Source of the DNA: Candidatus Desulfosporosinus nitrosoreducens
GTDB taxonomy: Bacteria > Bacillota > Desulfitobacteriia > Desulfitobacteriales > Desulfitobacteriaceae
Reading direction: 5' to 3'
Length of the DNA: 64,000 bases
Assembly (NCBI RefSeq): GCF_030954495.1
Contig: NZ_JAVHUW010000064.1
Coordinates: forward strand, 1 to 64,000
Part shown: positions 1 through 8,385 of the stretch, piece after piece
How positions within the stretch are numbered: the stretch's first letter is position 1
How the letters are laid out: each line of letters opens with the position of its first letter
Translations under genes and position numbers: made by a program
Notes under the pieces: model-generated
Told to the model about the DNA's origin: nothing
Seen by the model: only the letters and a program-made list of their open reading frames with translations
The model's database searches: none

Positions 1-413
1 GTGTATGATTAGCATGCAATTCTTTGTCATGAACTTGGAGCATAAGCTCAGAGTTCTTTTTGTCCAATTTTTGAAGAGGTATTTTATAGTTACAGATTTT
101 GGTTTTTTGCTTGATTAAAGGGTTTGGTTAGCAAGCCCTAAGTATCGTAGACTTTTTCAATCTTCTTAAGTTCTTTTAAATGGTTTTGTAATTCTTCCAG
201 GTGGTCTGTAATCTGGTCCATTTCCTCCAGCAAGTCGGATAGGGACCCTAATTCTTCTTCCAGCAAAGGAGGCAATGCTTTCATTAAGATTTCGCAAATA
301 GAAGAGGGTTTAAAATCTTTAGACAGCTTGGGACTTCTTAACTCTAACAACAGTTTAAGCAAATCCTTATAGGATTCGCTTTCTCGGAATCCAAATAAGG
401 ATTTATTCACCAA
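1..413 (-). pseudogene. Fragment of a JetC-like (TIGR02680, Wadjet/MksF type) SMC-like protein
   Basis: The open stretch 138-413 encodes 91 residues rich in Leu, Glu and Lys, with a coiled-coil look. The order of its motifs (FGF, ESYKDLLKLLLELRSPKLSKDF, then ALPPL and a helical run) resembles, from memory, the region after the ATP-binding part of TIGR02680 proteins, the JetC subunit of the Wadjet plasmid-defence system. The frame stops at 138. A different frame, also Lys/Glu/Leu-rich, is then open towards base 1, so the reading frame is broken or has an internal deletion. The upstream end stops next to a hairpin at 421-472, and no ATP-binding N-terminus precedes it. This points to a decayed remnant rather than a working gene. 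It could instead be an unrelated small coiled-coil protein. Confidence 0.4.
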
Positions 414-420
414 ATCACGA

Positions 421-472
421 TAGAGGGGGTAATACCAGCGTAACTTTCACTTCGTTGGTACCATCCCCTCTA
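421..472. repeat. Imperfect inverted repeat at the truncation point of the JetC-like fragment
   Basis: TAGAGGGG followed by TACC pairs with GGTA followed by CCCCTCTA across about 52 nt. It sits 8 nt upstream of the first codon of the fragment ending at 413. It may be the end of a small mobile element or a hairpin left at a deletion junction. The rest of 473-631 is AT-rich, and nothing recognisable was seen in it. Confidence 0.45.
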
Positions 473-631
473 GCGAATTGATATCTATACTGACCTCTTA
501 AGTTAATGACATTGAATATAATTGGGGCTTCCACTGTGCATATATGTCTTTAAAGTATAGAATTTTGAGTTCCGCATAGTGTAAGTTTCGGAATTTTTTG
601 AGTCGCTTTTTTAACCTCGACCCTACAATTA

Positions 632-1369
632 CTAATCTTTTATAATCATTCCTCTCCATATATCTTTACTTTTCTGTCCAATTACTAATCCAGAACTTGA
701 AACATCTAGTCCAGCTATTAAGTCACCTTTATTAGACCACAGTGCACTTTTTCCACCAGATTCAAGACCCCAAGATTCCCCACAGTAATTTGACATTAGT
801 ACATTCATAGAATACATTTTTGCATAATTACTCAGTAAATTATAAGCTTCTGTCATTCCCGTTGGTGTAAAGAAAATACTTGCAACATAAATTGTGCAAT
901 CTACTTTATTTGCATTCTCTGCGTGAACAGGATTGTCAATATCCGCACAAATTGCCAAGGAAATCCTTTCGTTGTCAAGCTTTATAATTGGATTATAGTC
1001 AAAACTTGATCTAAAAAATTCATCCTCTCCAGTATGAAGAAACTGCTTTGTATAAATTGAAATAGAATTATCAGGAAATATAACGAAGGAACCAATATAC
1101 AATCCTGAATCCATTTTTATCGGGGCACCTGCAATAATAATTATATTGTTATCAACAGCCAGTTCCCTCAATTTACCTAATCGAGAGTCATTTTCTGTAA
1201 ATGAGAGATTTTTAGCTAATTCTCTCTGATATCCTGTAATAGACATTTCAGGAAATACAATTAGTTTAACTCCATTATCGGCAGCTAATCTAATTAATCT
1301 ATAATGTTCATGGAGATTTTGAAGAATATCTCCTTTTTTAGGTCTTGTTTGTGCAACTGCTACTTTCAT
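632..1369 (-). CDS. Carbon-nitrogen hydrolase (nitrilase superfamily)
   Basis: The gene encodes a 245-residue cytoplasmic amidase-type enzyme that would hydrolyse a carbon-nitrogen bond; the substrate is unknown. The Glu-Lys-Cys triad of the superfamily is visible: Glu41 in FPEMSITGY, Lys108 in YTKQFLHTGE and Cys141 in ICADIDNP. The length is near the single-domain norm of 250-280 residues, so the gene looks intact. The start is an ATG with MKVAVAQ, the usual first beta strand of the fold. It stands alone: the next gene upstream on the same strand is about 200 bp away, and the DNA towards base 1 holds only the JetC-like remnant. It is more AT-rich than genes further right, which may reflect transfer. 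Family confidence is high; substrate confidence is nil. Confidence 0.88.
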   Translation of the reverse strand: MKVAVAQTRPKKGDILQNLHEHYRLIRLAADNGVKLIVFPEMSITGYQRELAKNLSFTENDSRLGKLRELAVDNNIIIIAGAPIKMDSGLYIGSFVIFPDNSISIYTKQFLHTGEDEFFRSSFDYNPIIKLDNERISLAICADIDNPVHAENANKVDCTIYVASIFFTPTGMTEAYNLLSNYAKMYSMNVLMSNYCGESWGLESGGKSALWSNKGDLIAGLDVSSSGLVIGQKSKDIWRGMIIKD

Positions 1370-1571
1370 TTATTTTTCCTCCATTTCACTTACAAAACAT
1401 TTAGAGAACTTGGAAGAGCTTTAAGTCTTTTGTTTTTTGTCTTAGATCCCTTAGATACTTTGGTATCCAACGGCACAATTACCCAAGATCAGGAAACATC
1501 CATAGAGAGCATTCTACAAAACGAATCCCAAAAAGCAACAATACAACTACAACCTCAAACACTGCCCCAAC

Positions 1572-2738
1572 CTAAAAATCATCACTGAAAGGTTTTGCAA
1601 AATATGGTAAATCATCGTCTTTCTTTGGCCAATTACGGTAGATGTAATAAACAAGAAAGGGCCCGGTCATTGCCATCAGAACAATTCCCGACCAAAATGT
1701 CGATCTCATGCTGTCAATCGTTAAGGGCGTTTTAGCACCATTACTGCCTAACAAAGTGATTGACTCGGCTAATAAATTATTTAATGAGTGCATTATCATG
1801 GTTGGTATCAAGCTTCGTGTCTTTAAATAAACAATACACATAATAAAGCCAACCATAGTAATGCCAATAAAGTTAAAATGTAAGATACCAAATAGAATAG
1901 ATGACAGTATAATTGCAACATGAATATTCCATTTGACGCTGAACCGATGCAGCATTAAACCCCTGAAAAAGAGTTCCTCAACAAAAGGAGCTACGAGTAC
2001 CGCCACAAATAGCTTAAATACCTCATTAAATGTGGAGTATGCTTGTTTGGGCTCATTATAATGAGATAGCAGAAAATGCGGCGCCCAATACGATAGGCAG
2101 TAATTGAGAACAAAGGCCGAGCCAAGTGAGAATAAAAGAACCACCAAAACTCCAAGTATTAATTTCCACCATTTATACCTTTTCGGGGGTTTCCCAATTA
2201 AGCTCATCAATTGAATATTGAGCTTTCTTTTCTTGAATAATAGCCAGATAATAGCTAAGACATAAGGAATTAGCTCCATAAGGTTGTTGATAAGTGGATT
2301 TTTAAAATTAACCTTTGCAATACCCATTATGACTAAGGTAATGATGAGACTAATCACTAGCCAAATAGGCAGCCATCGCAGCCTTAAGCGCTTAAATACC
2401 TCATAGCTTTGTTGCGATTCTAGACCTTCGTTAATTTTTACCTCTTCAGGCTCAACCTTAAGTATTTGGCGATTTGGGGAACCAAGTTCTGATTTTGGCG
2501 ATTCCCCCTGTTCCTTCAGGTCATTTGCCAAAATTATATCAGGTTCTGATGGAGCTTTATGCGGTTTCTTGAGGGCTTGGATTAAGACTACAATACTGAA
2601 AGGTATTGCATAGAAAATACTTAGCAGGCCCCATCCTGCGGCAGCAACCGGATCAGATTTACTTAAGCCAATGTTGGCCAATAAGCAAAACAAAAAATAG
2701 ATGATGCCGATAATTGACATTACTTTTAAAGTTTTCAT
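1572..2738 (-). CDS. CPBP family intramembrane metalloprotease (Abi/CAAX type)
   Basis: The 388-residue protein has several hydrophobic segments. The first two span roughly residues 5-60, followed by a charged cytoplasmic stretch at about 65-120. The C-terminal half carries the family motifs: EELFFRG (Glu-Glu and Arg of motif 1), FGILHFNF (motif 2 His) and a later MHSLNN (motif 3 His/Asn). These residues form the metal site of Rce1/CAAX-like proteases. Bacterial members act in prenyl-protein-like processing, bacteriocin self-immunity or unknown roles. The N-terminal TM pair plus charged linker makes it longer than the minimal 200-250 residue domain. Neighbours are an unrelated nitrilase and a LysR gene, so the context gives no substrate. 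Confidence 0.85.
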   Translation of the reverse strand: MKTLKVMSIIGIIYFLFCLLANIGLSKSDPVAAAGWGLLSIFYAIPFSIVVLIQALKKPHKAPSEPDIILANDLKEQGESPKSELGSPNRQILKVEPEEVKINEGLESQQSYEVFKRLRLRWLPIWLVISLIITLVIMGIAKVNFKNPLINNLMELIPYVLAIIWLLFKKRKLNIQLMSLIGKPPKRYKWWKLILGVLVVLLFSLGSAFVLNYCLSYWAPHFLLSHYNEPKQAYSTFNEVFKLFVAVLVAPFVEELFFRGLMLHRFSVKWNIHVAIILSSILFGILHFNFIGITMVGFIMCIVYLKTRSLIPTMIMHSLNNLLAESITLLGSNGAKTPLTIDSMRSTFWSGIVLMAMTGPFLVYYIYRNWPKKDDDLPYFAKPFSDDF

Positions 2739-2853
2739 TACACACCACCAGGTTATTTAAATTTTCTAAAAATAGGAATATTTCTTCCAACAATTTATGC
2801 GGATTAGCTATATGGCACTTCTTTCTCTAAGATGCCGGCATAAAACACTCATG

Positions 2854-3771
2854 TCAGAACCCCGGAATTTCGCTTAAACATCCCGCAAACAACTGGATCG
2901 TTTTCGTTTGCCACTCCGAGGGCAGATAAATATAGGAAAAGGATCTTACCAGGGAGAAATTGACCGGATTAATTAATTTCAAAGTATTCAAAGTCAGCTC
3001 TTTACGCACGGTCCAATTGGAAAGAAGCGCAATACCCAACCCGGCTTCCACCGCTTCTTTAATAATTTGCGTGCTCCCTAATTCCAGAATATGAGCCGGA
3101 GTTATCTTAAACTCTTCCAGCACTCGTTCGGCAACTTTCCGTGTTCCCGATCCCTTTTCCCTTAAAATCCATGTTTGCGTTGTCAATTCGTCCAGAGTAG
3201 GTACCTCGCCGGCATAAAAGTTAGAGTTTGCCGCGGCGATAAAGCTGACGGTATCTTGAGCAAAAGGAACAACCTTCAGGTTTTCGCTGGATAAAAAGTC
3301 GGTTTCAATAATCCCAATATCCGCCTCCCGGCTCTTAACCTGATGAATGACCTCATCACTATTGACAATATTGACCATAAAGGTAATGTGTGGATAAGCT
3401 TTCTGAAACCGCCTGAGAACCGAGGGCAAAATGTATTCGCCGAAAGTATAGCTGGCGCTGACTACTATGCTCCCACTGTCTCCGTAAAGCAATTCATCCA
3501 CTAAACGTTTAGTCTCTTTGTAATGAGTCAGAATTTGCTTGGCCTGGTGAAAAACAATTTTGCCCGCTTTCGTCAGGCTAACCGAACGCTTGCCCCGTTC
3601 CAAGAGAATGACATTAAACTCACACTCTAAATTCCGGATATGCTGGGTAACTGCCGGCTGCGTAATATGTAAAACGTTAGCTGCCCGCGAAAAACTTTTT
3701 TCTTCCGCCACGGTTATGAAGGTGAGAAGACGTTGGTCCAAATTAATCACCCTTTTCCAAGGATGTGGCAT
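2854..3771 (-). CDS. LysR family transcriptional regulator (CysL/selenium-associated type)
   Basis: A 305-residue one-component regulator. The N-terminal winged helix-turn-helix is plain (FSRAANVLHITQPAVTQHIRNLE), followed by a linker helix and a two-lobed effector domain. The motif GSGTRKVAERVLEEF and the segment GSTQIIKEAVEAGLGIALLS are typical of the CysL/CbbR-like branch, including LysR proteins annotated as selenium-metabolism associated. The ATG at 3771 has an ill-placed ribosome site. A TTG at 3741 has GGGTGA at good spacing and gives MDQRLLTF, the usual LysR N-terminus, so the real start is probably 3741. It is divergent from a second LysR gene at 4222, and a copy of the 124-bp repeat lies between them. 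Targets are not evident. Confidence 0.9.
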   Translation of the reverse strand: MPHPWKRVINLDQRLLTFITVAEEKSFSRAANVLHITQPAVTQHIRNLECEFNVILLERGKRSVSLTKAGKIVFHQAKQILTHYKETKRLVDELLYGDSGSIVVSASYTFGEYILPSVLRRFQKAYPHITFMVNIVNSDEVIHQVKSREADIGIIETDFLSSENLKVVPFAQDTVSFIAAANSNFYAGEVPTLDELTTQTWILREKGSGTRKVAERVLEEFKITPAHILELGSTQIIKEAVEAGLGIALLSNWTVRKELTLNTLKLINPVNFSLVRSFSYIYLPSEWQTKTIQLFAGCLSEIPGF

Positions 3772-3806
3772 CCTTAACTGATTCTTGTTTGGGGAGAGGT
3801 AAAGAG

Positions 3807-3930
3807 GACTTGATTCAGGTGAAGTTTTAACTCCATCTGAATCTTAGTCGCCCTTATCCAGGGACTTAGCCGCTCTTAACCCACCGCTTGCCAAAGCGGG
3901 AATCTTAGAGCGGATTAATCAGCGGATAAA
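3807..3930 (+). repeat. 124-bp two-hairpin intergenic repeat, copy 1
   Basis: First of four copies in the same orientation (others at 7170, 8110 and 38773). It opens with GACTTGATTCAG and forms hairpin 1 (GATTCAG...CTGAATC around AACTCC) and hairpin 2 (GCCGCTCT...AGAGCGG, with an inner CCGCTT/AAGCGG stem and outer CTTATCC/GGATAA arms). This copy is the most diverged, with TTAATC in place of TTAGTC near the right end. It lies in the shared upstream region of two divergent LysR genes. Confidence 0.9.
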
Positions 3931-4221
3931 TGATAAGATATATTTATCATTCAAATAACAAGTAGTAATTTTACTTATAGTATCTTAAGCTTTATTCTAT
4001 GAATAGTCAAATATTTTTCGGGTTGATTAATATTCTATGCTGTTCCGGCTCTAGTTTCAATGTAGCCGGAAACACTTATTTTCTTGCTAGAACCCATCTT
4101 TTACCTTGAGATTAGGCTTGACCAGCGGCAAATCTTTGGGGTAATTGGAGTTGCGGTTCTTGTTTTTCTGTCGTTCATAACTAATCCATTTTGGCGAGGA
4201 AACTATGAGGAGGGAAAATTG

Positions 4222-5157
4222 GTGATTGAGGAACAACTGCTTATTTTCAAAAAGGTTGCAGAAACTAAAAATATTTCTCTGGCAGCCAAACGTTTGCACA
4301 TGAGCCAGCCGAGCATCAGCCTGCAGATTCAAAACTTAGAAAGCCAATATGGAGCGCGTTTTTTGGAACGAACCAACAAGGGAGTAAGCCTGACCCAGGC
4401 CGGTCAGGTTTTCTATGAACACATCTGTCAGGTACTGGAGATATTTCAGAATATGCAAGAGACTATCCTGACCTTGAGGGACGAAGAACATGGACTTGTC
4501 AACCTGGGTGCTACGCTTACCATAGGAGAATATGTTTTGCCGCCGATCCTGACTTATCTCAATCAGCTGCATCCCGATATTGATTTTAGAGTAAAAATTG
4601 CCAACACTGAAGTTATCTCCCAGGAAGTCCTGGAAAAACGCCTGCATATTGGCTTAATTGAAGGGCCTGTTTATCTTCATAAGGAGCTTCAGATCGAAAG
4701 CTTCTGGGAGGATGAATTAGTGGTTGTTATCCCCTATCATCACCCTTGGGCCAAAAAAGACAATATAACCTTAGCTGAATTGCCCAACGAACTAATGATA
4801 GCCCGTGAAGTCGGCTCAGGCACACGCAAAGTCATAGAATTAGCCCTGAGCGAACGCGGCTTTGACCCTGACAATCTAAATATCACCATGGAATTGGGCA
4901 GTACCCACGCCATAAAACAAGTCGTAGCCGCAGGGCTGGGCATGACGATTATTTCCGCTTTGACAGTATGTCAGGAATGCGAACACCAAATATTTAAGAA
5001 ACTGACTATCCAGGAATCGCCAATTAAACGGTCCCTCAATATTTTAACCCACGCTCAAACGGCTCAGACTAAAAATGAACGCTTAATTATCGATCTTTTG
5101 CATAACCATGAACTACTCGCCAAAGTCCTGAGTATAGACAATTTAGCTTATGTATGA
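4222..5157 (+). CDS. LysR family transcriptional regulator (CysL/selenium-associated type)
   Basis: From GTG 4222 the protein has 311 residues. AGGAGGGA at 4209-4216 sits at correct spacing for this GTG, and the product begins MIEEQLLIFKKVAETKN, a normal LysR start. Longer upstream reading adds a hydrophobic, unconserved extension and is rejected. The helix-turn-helix (ISLAAKRLHMSQPSISLQIQNLE) is followed by an effector domain with GSGTRKVIELALSERGF and GSTHAIKQVVAAGLGMTIIS. It is clearly a paralogue of the divergent gene ending at 2854. The effector might be a sulfur or selenium compound by family analogy, but nothing nearby confirms that. A strong terminator follows at 5205. Confidence 0.92.
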   Translation: MIEEQLLIFKKVAETKNISLAAKRLHMSQPSISLQIQNLESQYGARFLERTNKGVSLTQAGQVFYEHICQVLEIFQNMQETILTLRDEEHGLVNLGATLTIGEYVLPPILTYLNQLHPDIDFRVKIANTEVISQEVLEKRLHIGLIEGPVYLHKELQIESFWEDELVVVIPYHHPWAKKDNITLAELPNELMIAREVGSGTRKVIELALSERGFDPDNLNITMELGSTHAIKQVVAAGLGMTIISALTVCQECEHQIFKKLTIQESPIKRSLNILTHAQTAQTKNERLIIDLLHNHELLAKVLSIDNLAYV

Positions 5158-5204
5158 ATCACTTGCTGGGACGCGGCTCAAACCCAAGTCTTTTAGACTA
5201 ATTA

Positions 5205-5244
5205 AGCCGGTTTTTCCTTGCTCTCAAGGAAAAACCGGCTTTTT
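5205..5244 (+). terminator. Rho-independent terminator after the LysR gene
   Basis: AGCCGGTTTTTCCTTG pairs perfectly with CAAGGAAAAACCGGCT around a CTCT loop and is followed by TTTT. It lies 48 nt after the stop at 5157. Its A-rich left flank could also terminate the convergent adaptor gene ending at 5303. Confidence 0.92.
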
Positions 5245-5302
5245 GCCGCCAAACAATACCTTGGCGTATATTATTTTTCTGAAAATTGGACGAACCCTTT
5301 AT

Positions 5303-6856
5303 TTAGTTCGGCGGAGGACCGCCGCCCCCGGGACCGGGACCGCCTAATAAACCGCCTAAATTAGAATTTGACTTGGCAGCAGAGGTCGTCGCACTTGTAC
5401 TTGTACTTGCGCTTGTACCGGTGATAACCTCCTGGCCTTCTTTCAGACCGCTTTTAATTTCCACATTCGTTCCATCATCAAGGCCAATCTCCACCGGAAT
5501 AAAACTCGTAGTTTGCTTTGCGCTTTCTTTCGTATCTTTTCCGGTCTTTGCGGAATTGCCCGTCTCGGAACTTGTTGAACCGTTACTCGTTGAACCGTTA
5601 GAGGAGTTGTCTTGCCCGGCATTGTCTGCCGAACTTTCAGGAACCGTTACACCGGTTTGCCCATTTTCAGTTTTAAGCGCTTCGCTGGGGACGGTCAAAA
5701 CGTTCTTGGCCTGAGCCACTATAAGGCTCACGTTGGCGTTCATGCCGGCACGCAGCAAGTCACTGTCCTGATCGACCGTTACGGCAACAGTATAGGTCGT
5801 AACATCCGAAGTCGTTGACCCTTGCAAGGCAACGGAGGTGACCGTCCCACTGATAACCTGATCAGGATTCGAATCAAGGGTAATATCTGCTTTCTGGCCT
5901 ACTTTGCACTCCGTAATATCTGCCTGGTCTATAGACGCGTCCACTTCGAACTTATCTCCTACCGGAGTAAGGGTAATAATCGAAGTAGAGTCGGAATCCT
6001 GACCAAGTTCAAGAGGACAGCTGACAACCACCGCATCCACCGGCGCAACAATTGCCGCATTGCCCAGATCTGCCTGGGCACTGGCTAAGGAAGCTTGAGC
6101 TATCTGAATATTTGCCTGGGATGAGTTAAGATCCGCCGCCTTAGGACCTTGAGCCTGCTGGTCAACTTGGTACTGAGCCGATACAACATTCGCCTGAGCA
6201 CTAGCTAAGGCTTTGGCTGCTCCGCCATTCTGCAGGTTTTGGGCGGAAGTCAAAGAATCCATAGCCGTGCTCAAAGCGTTTTGAGCTGATTGAATTGAAG
6301 AAGAGTTGCCGCTCTGTTGAGCCGAGGCCAAATTGTCGCTGGCCAGTTGCACATTGTCTTCCGCCAGAGTAACTTGGTTGGCCAAGTAGCTTGGAGCTGC
6401 TTTTTGCTGAGCGGAGGTTAAGCTTTGTTGGGCCTGGGCTAAAGCTGCCCGGGCATCCGCGTATGTTTTTTCATTAAACGAGTCTTTAAGGTTCTGCAGA
6501 CTCGACTCTGCGGAAGTTACGTTAGCTTCCGCCTGTAAGACGGAGGTTTTTAGTTTAGTATCGTCTATTCTGGCAAGAACTTGCCCCGCTTTGACAACGT
6601 CCCCCGCCTTAACATTGAGTTCCACAATTTTTCCCGCTGAAGAGGAATTTCCGCTTGTCGGAAATGTCAGAGTAATCGCGTGCGGGTATTTGACAGTTCC
6701 GGTGGCAGTGATTACTTTTTTAACGTCTCCCAGCTGTGCTTTGGCGGTAGCTAATGGTGTCGCAGCAGGTTTGACGGCAAAATGACGATAACCCCAATAT
6801 CCGCCTCCCAAAACCAGAACACTGATAACTCCAAGGACTGCCCATTTTTTCTTCAT
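5303..6856 (-). CDS. Efflux periplasmic adaptor subunit (HlyD/MacA-like membrane fusion protein)
   Basis: A 517-residue protein with an N-terminal membrane anchor (WAVLGVISVLVLGGGYWGY, about residues 4-22), then a biotinyl-lipoyl half motif, a long Ala/Gln/Ser-rich coiled-coil hairpin (about 100-270), the second lipoyl half (APVDAVVVSCPL) and a beta-barrel domain. Adaptors of this type join an ABC transporter such as MacB. No permease or ATPase gene is adjacent, so the partner must be elsewhere or lost. The C-terminus is unusual: a Ser/Gly/Asn/Thr-rich insert (about 410-445) and a terminal Gly/Pro run ending PGPGGGGPPPN. AAGGAGAGAG precedes the ATG well, supporting the start. The 640 bp upstream hold no gene. 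Confidence 0.9.
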   Translation of the reverse strand: MKKKWAVLGVISVLVLGGGYWGYRHFAVKPAATPLATAKAQLGDVKKVITATGTVKYPHAITLTFPTSGNSSSAGKIVELNVKAGDVVKAGQVLARIDDTKLKTSVLQAEANVTSAESSLQNLKDSFNEKTYADARAALAQAQQSLTSAQQKAAPSYLANQVTLAEDNVQLASDNLASAQQSGNSSSIQSAQNALSTAMDSLTSAQNLQNGGAAKALASAQANVVSAQYQVDQQAQGPKAADLNSSQANIQIAQASLASAQADLGNAAIVAPVDAVVVSCPLELGQDSDSTSIITLTPVGDKFEVDASIDQADITECKVGQKADITLDSNPDQVISGTVTSVALQGSTTSDVTTYTVAVTVDQDSDLLRAGMNANVSLIVAQAKNVLTVPSEALKTENGQTGVTVPESSADNAGQDNSSNGSTSNGSTSSETGNSAKTGKDTKESAKQTTSFIPVEIGLDDGTNVEIKSGLKEGQEVITGTSASTSTSATTSAAKSNSNLGGLLGGPGPGGGGPPPN

Positions 6857-7169
6857 ACACTCTCTCCTTACAGTAAGGTCTTATCCATTATCTCAGCGGG
6901 AATCCCCTCTGCCTGGGACATAGACGGATTAGGAAACAAAGAAGGCAAAACCCGCTCGCTGCCTTAACGTCAAAACTTTCTTCGCCTATGTATCAGCACG
7001 AAGCAGGAGGCAGGAACTCAGACCCCTATCCGCTTGGTATAGAGACATTATGCAATAATAACTTTAGTAACAGCTGAAAGCAGGCTGAAAATCAGCTGAA
7101 AGTTAAAGATAAAAAATTGATTTGGCCTGTGCGGAGCAGGCGCCGGCAGCCGCAAAAGCACATACAGAA

Positions 7170-7293
7170 GACTTGATTCAGGTGGAGTTTTAACTCCAGC
7201 TGCATCTTAGTCGCACTTATCCAGGGACTAATCCGCTCTTAACCCACCGCTTACCGAAGCGGGAGTCTTAGAACGGATTAGCCAGCGGATAAA
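7170..7293 (+). repeat. 124-bp two-hairpin intergenic repeat, copy 2
   Basis: Same element and orientation as the copies at 3807, 8110 and 38773. Hairpin 1 is GATTCAGGTGGAGTT/AACTCCA(GC)TG, with two changes in the right arm. Hairpin 2 carries ATCCGCTCTT/AGAACGGATTA, a paired change that keeps much of the stem. It lies in the gene-free stretch 6857-7497, where nothing else was recognised apart from the terminator at 7365. Confidence 0.92.
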
Positions 7294-7364
7294 CTTTAAG
7301 GAAGTATTAAAACCGTTTCAGTGATTCCACTCTTAAAGAGGTCCATGCTTTATCGTTCAGCCCC

Positions 7365-7409
7365 CAAAAAATGCGCCGAAAGAGGATACTTGTCCCCTCT
7401 CGGCGCATT
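7365..7409 (-). terminator. Terminator of the zinc-ribbon gene
   Basis: ATGCGCCGA plus AGAGG pairs with CCTCT plus CGGCGCAT. On the minus strand the stem is followed by TTTTTGGGGG. It lies about 90 nt downstream of the stop at 7498. Confidence 0.75.
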
Positions 7410-7497
7410 AAACACTTCAGACTCCAATAACCTACCACCGGATTAAAGCTGAAGCCTAATTTTCGTATAATAAATTAAATCTAATACATTAAATTCT

Positions 7498-7863
7498 TTA
7501 ATCAGACTCCCTTAAGCGACTTTTACAAAAGGGACACACTTTTTCCTGCTCGGACACCCCTGCTCCACAAAACGAACAAAACTCGCCCAACAAGCCGGTT
7601 TTGGAATTCATATCTGCATAAGGACTGAGCAGCTCTCCTACTTTAATTCCGTCTACTTCTATTACTTTAAGTTCACTCGTATGCACCCAACTGATTGAGC
7701 CCTGTTCATCAGCTATTGCAGCACCCTTAAATTCTCCTTCTTCTTGATGGGGAAATAAAACTCCTCCTAAAAAACTTGGCCTGGAATCTTTGTAAAATGA
7801 ATATCCAGTACCAACCAAGGCGTAATATTGACCTGTAACCCTATGTACGACAATTACTGCCAT
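7498..7863 (-). CDS. Small protein with C-terminal zinc ribbon
   Basis: The 121-residue protein starts MAVIVVHRVTGQYYALVGTG. It has a beta-rich N-terminal part of unknown function (about 1-85) and ends with a clear zinc ribbon, CSFC then CPFC about 12 residues later. The N-terminal region mentions no catalytic motif I know. The ribbon suggests a protein- or nucleic-acid-binding adaptor, but that is inference. The gene is bracketed by two same-orientation copies of the 124-bp repeat (7170 and 8110), each in its flanking spacer. It has its own terminator at 7365, so it is probably monocistronic. Function unknown. Confidence 0.8.
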   Translation of the reverse strand: MAVIVVHRVTGQYYALVGTGYSFYKDSRPSFLGGVLFPHQEEGEFKGAAIADEQGSISWVHTSELKVIEVDGIKVGELLSPYADMNSKTGLLGEFCSFCGAGVSEQEKVCPFCKSRLRESD

Positions 7864-8060
7864 ACTACCCCAGCCTCCTCTTATCCGAACTGTCCTTTAA
7901 GAAAAACCGCCCTGGCCTATCAGTATATATCATATCAGTTCCACGATGACCTCCCTTTTCCTGCCTGAAACAGGATTGGGAACTAAAATGTCACTGACCC
8001 TGATAAGATTAATGTTAATTTTTCAAGCTTTCCTGCCCATCCCGCTCCCAAGCAAACCAA

Positions 8061-8098
8061 TAGGAGCGTCCCTGAAGTTAACTTCCGGGACGCTCCTA
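8061..8098 (-). terminator. Strong 12-bp hairpin between the zinc-ribbon gene and repeat copy 3
   Basis: TAGGAGCGTCCC pairs perfectly with GGGACGCTCCTA. It lies 11 nt before repeat copy 3 and about 200 nt upstream of the zinc-ribbon gene. On the minus strand it is followed by a weak T-rich stretch (TTGGTTTG). It could end read-through from the thioredoxin reductase operon, though it is about 500 nt past that stop codon. Confidence 0.5.
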
Positions 8099-8109
8099 CT
8101 TATAAAGAA

Positions 8110-8233
8110 GACTTGATTCAGGTGGAGTTTTACCTCCATCTGAATCTTAGTCGCACTTATCCTGGGACTAAGCCGCTCTTAACTCACTGCTTGCCGAAGC
8201 GGGAGTCTTAGAGCGGCTTAGTCAGCGGATAAA
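8110..8233 (+). repeat. 124-bp two-hairpin intergenic repeat, copy 3
   Basis: Very close to copy 4 at 38773 across both hairpins: GATTCAGGTGGAGTT with its complement, then AGCCGCTCTTAAC, CCGAAGCGG and AGAGCGGCTTAGTC. It lies in the gene-free stretch 7864-8596, immediately after the 8061 hairpin. Confidence 0.93.
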
Positions 8234-8385
8234 TAAAAAAACTTAACGGCACCCGAAGGAACTCTCTGCGCGCGGGTCAGCGCGGAGAAGCCTCCGGCGC
8301 AAGCGTCTGCGGTTGCTCTTGTGCCGGCAGAAAGTATTAATGAAGTTATATTTTCCGCTCCAAAAATCTAAAGACCCAAAAGGAA

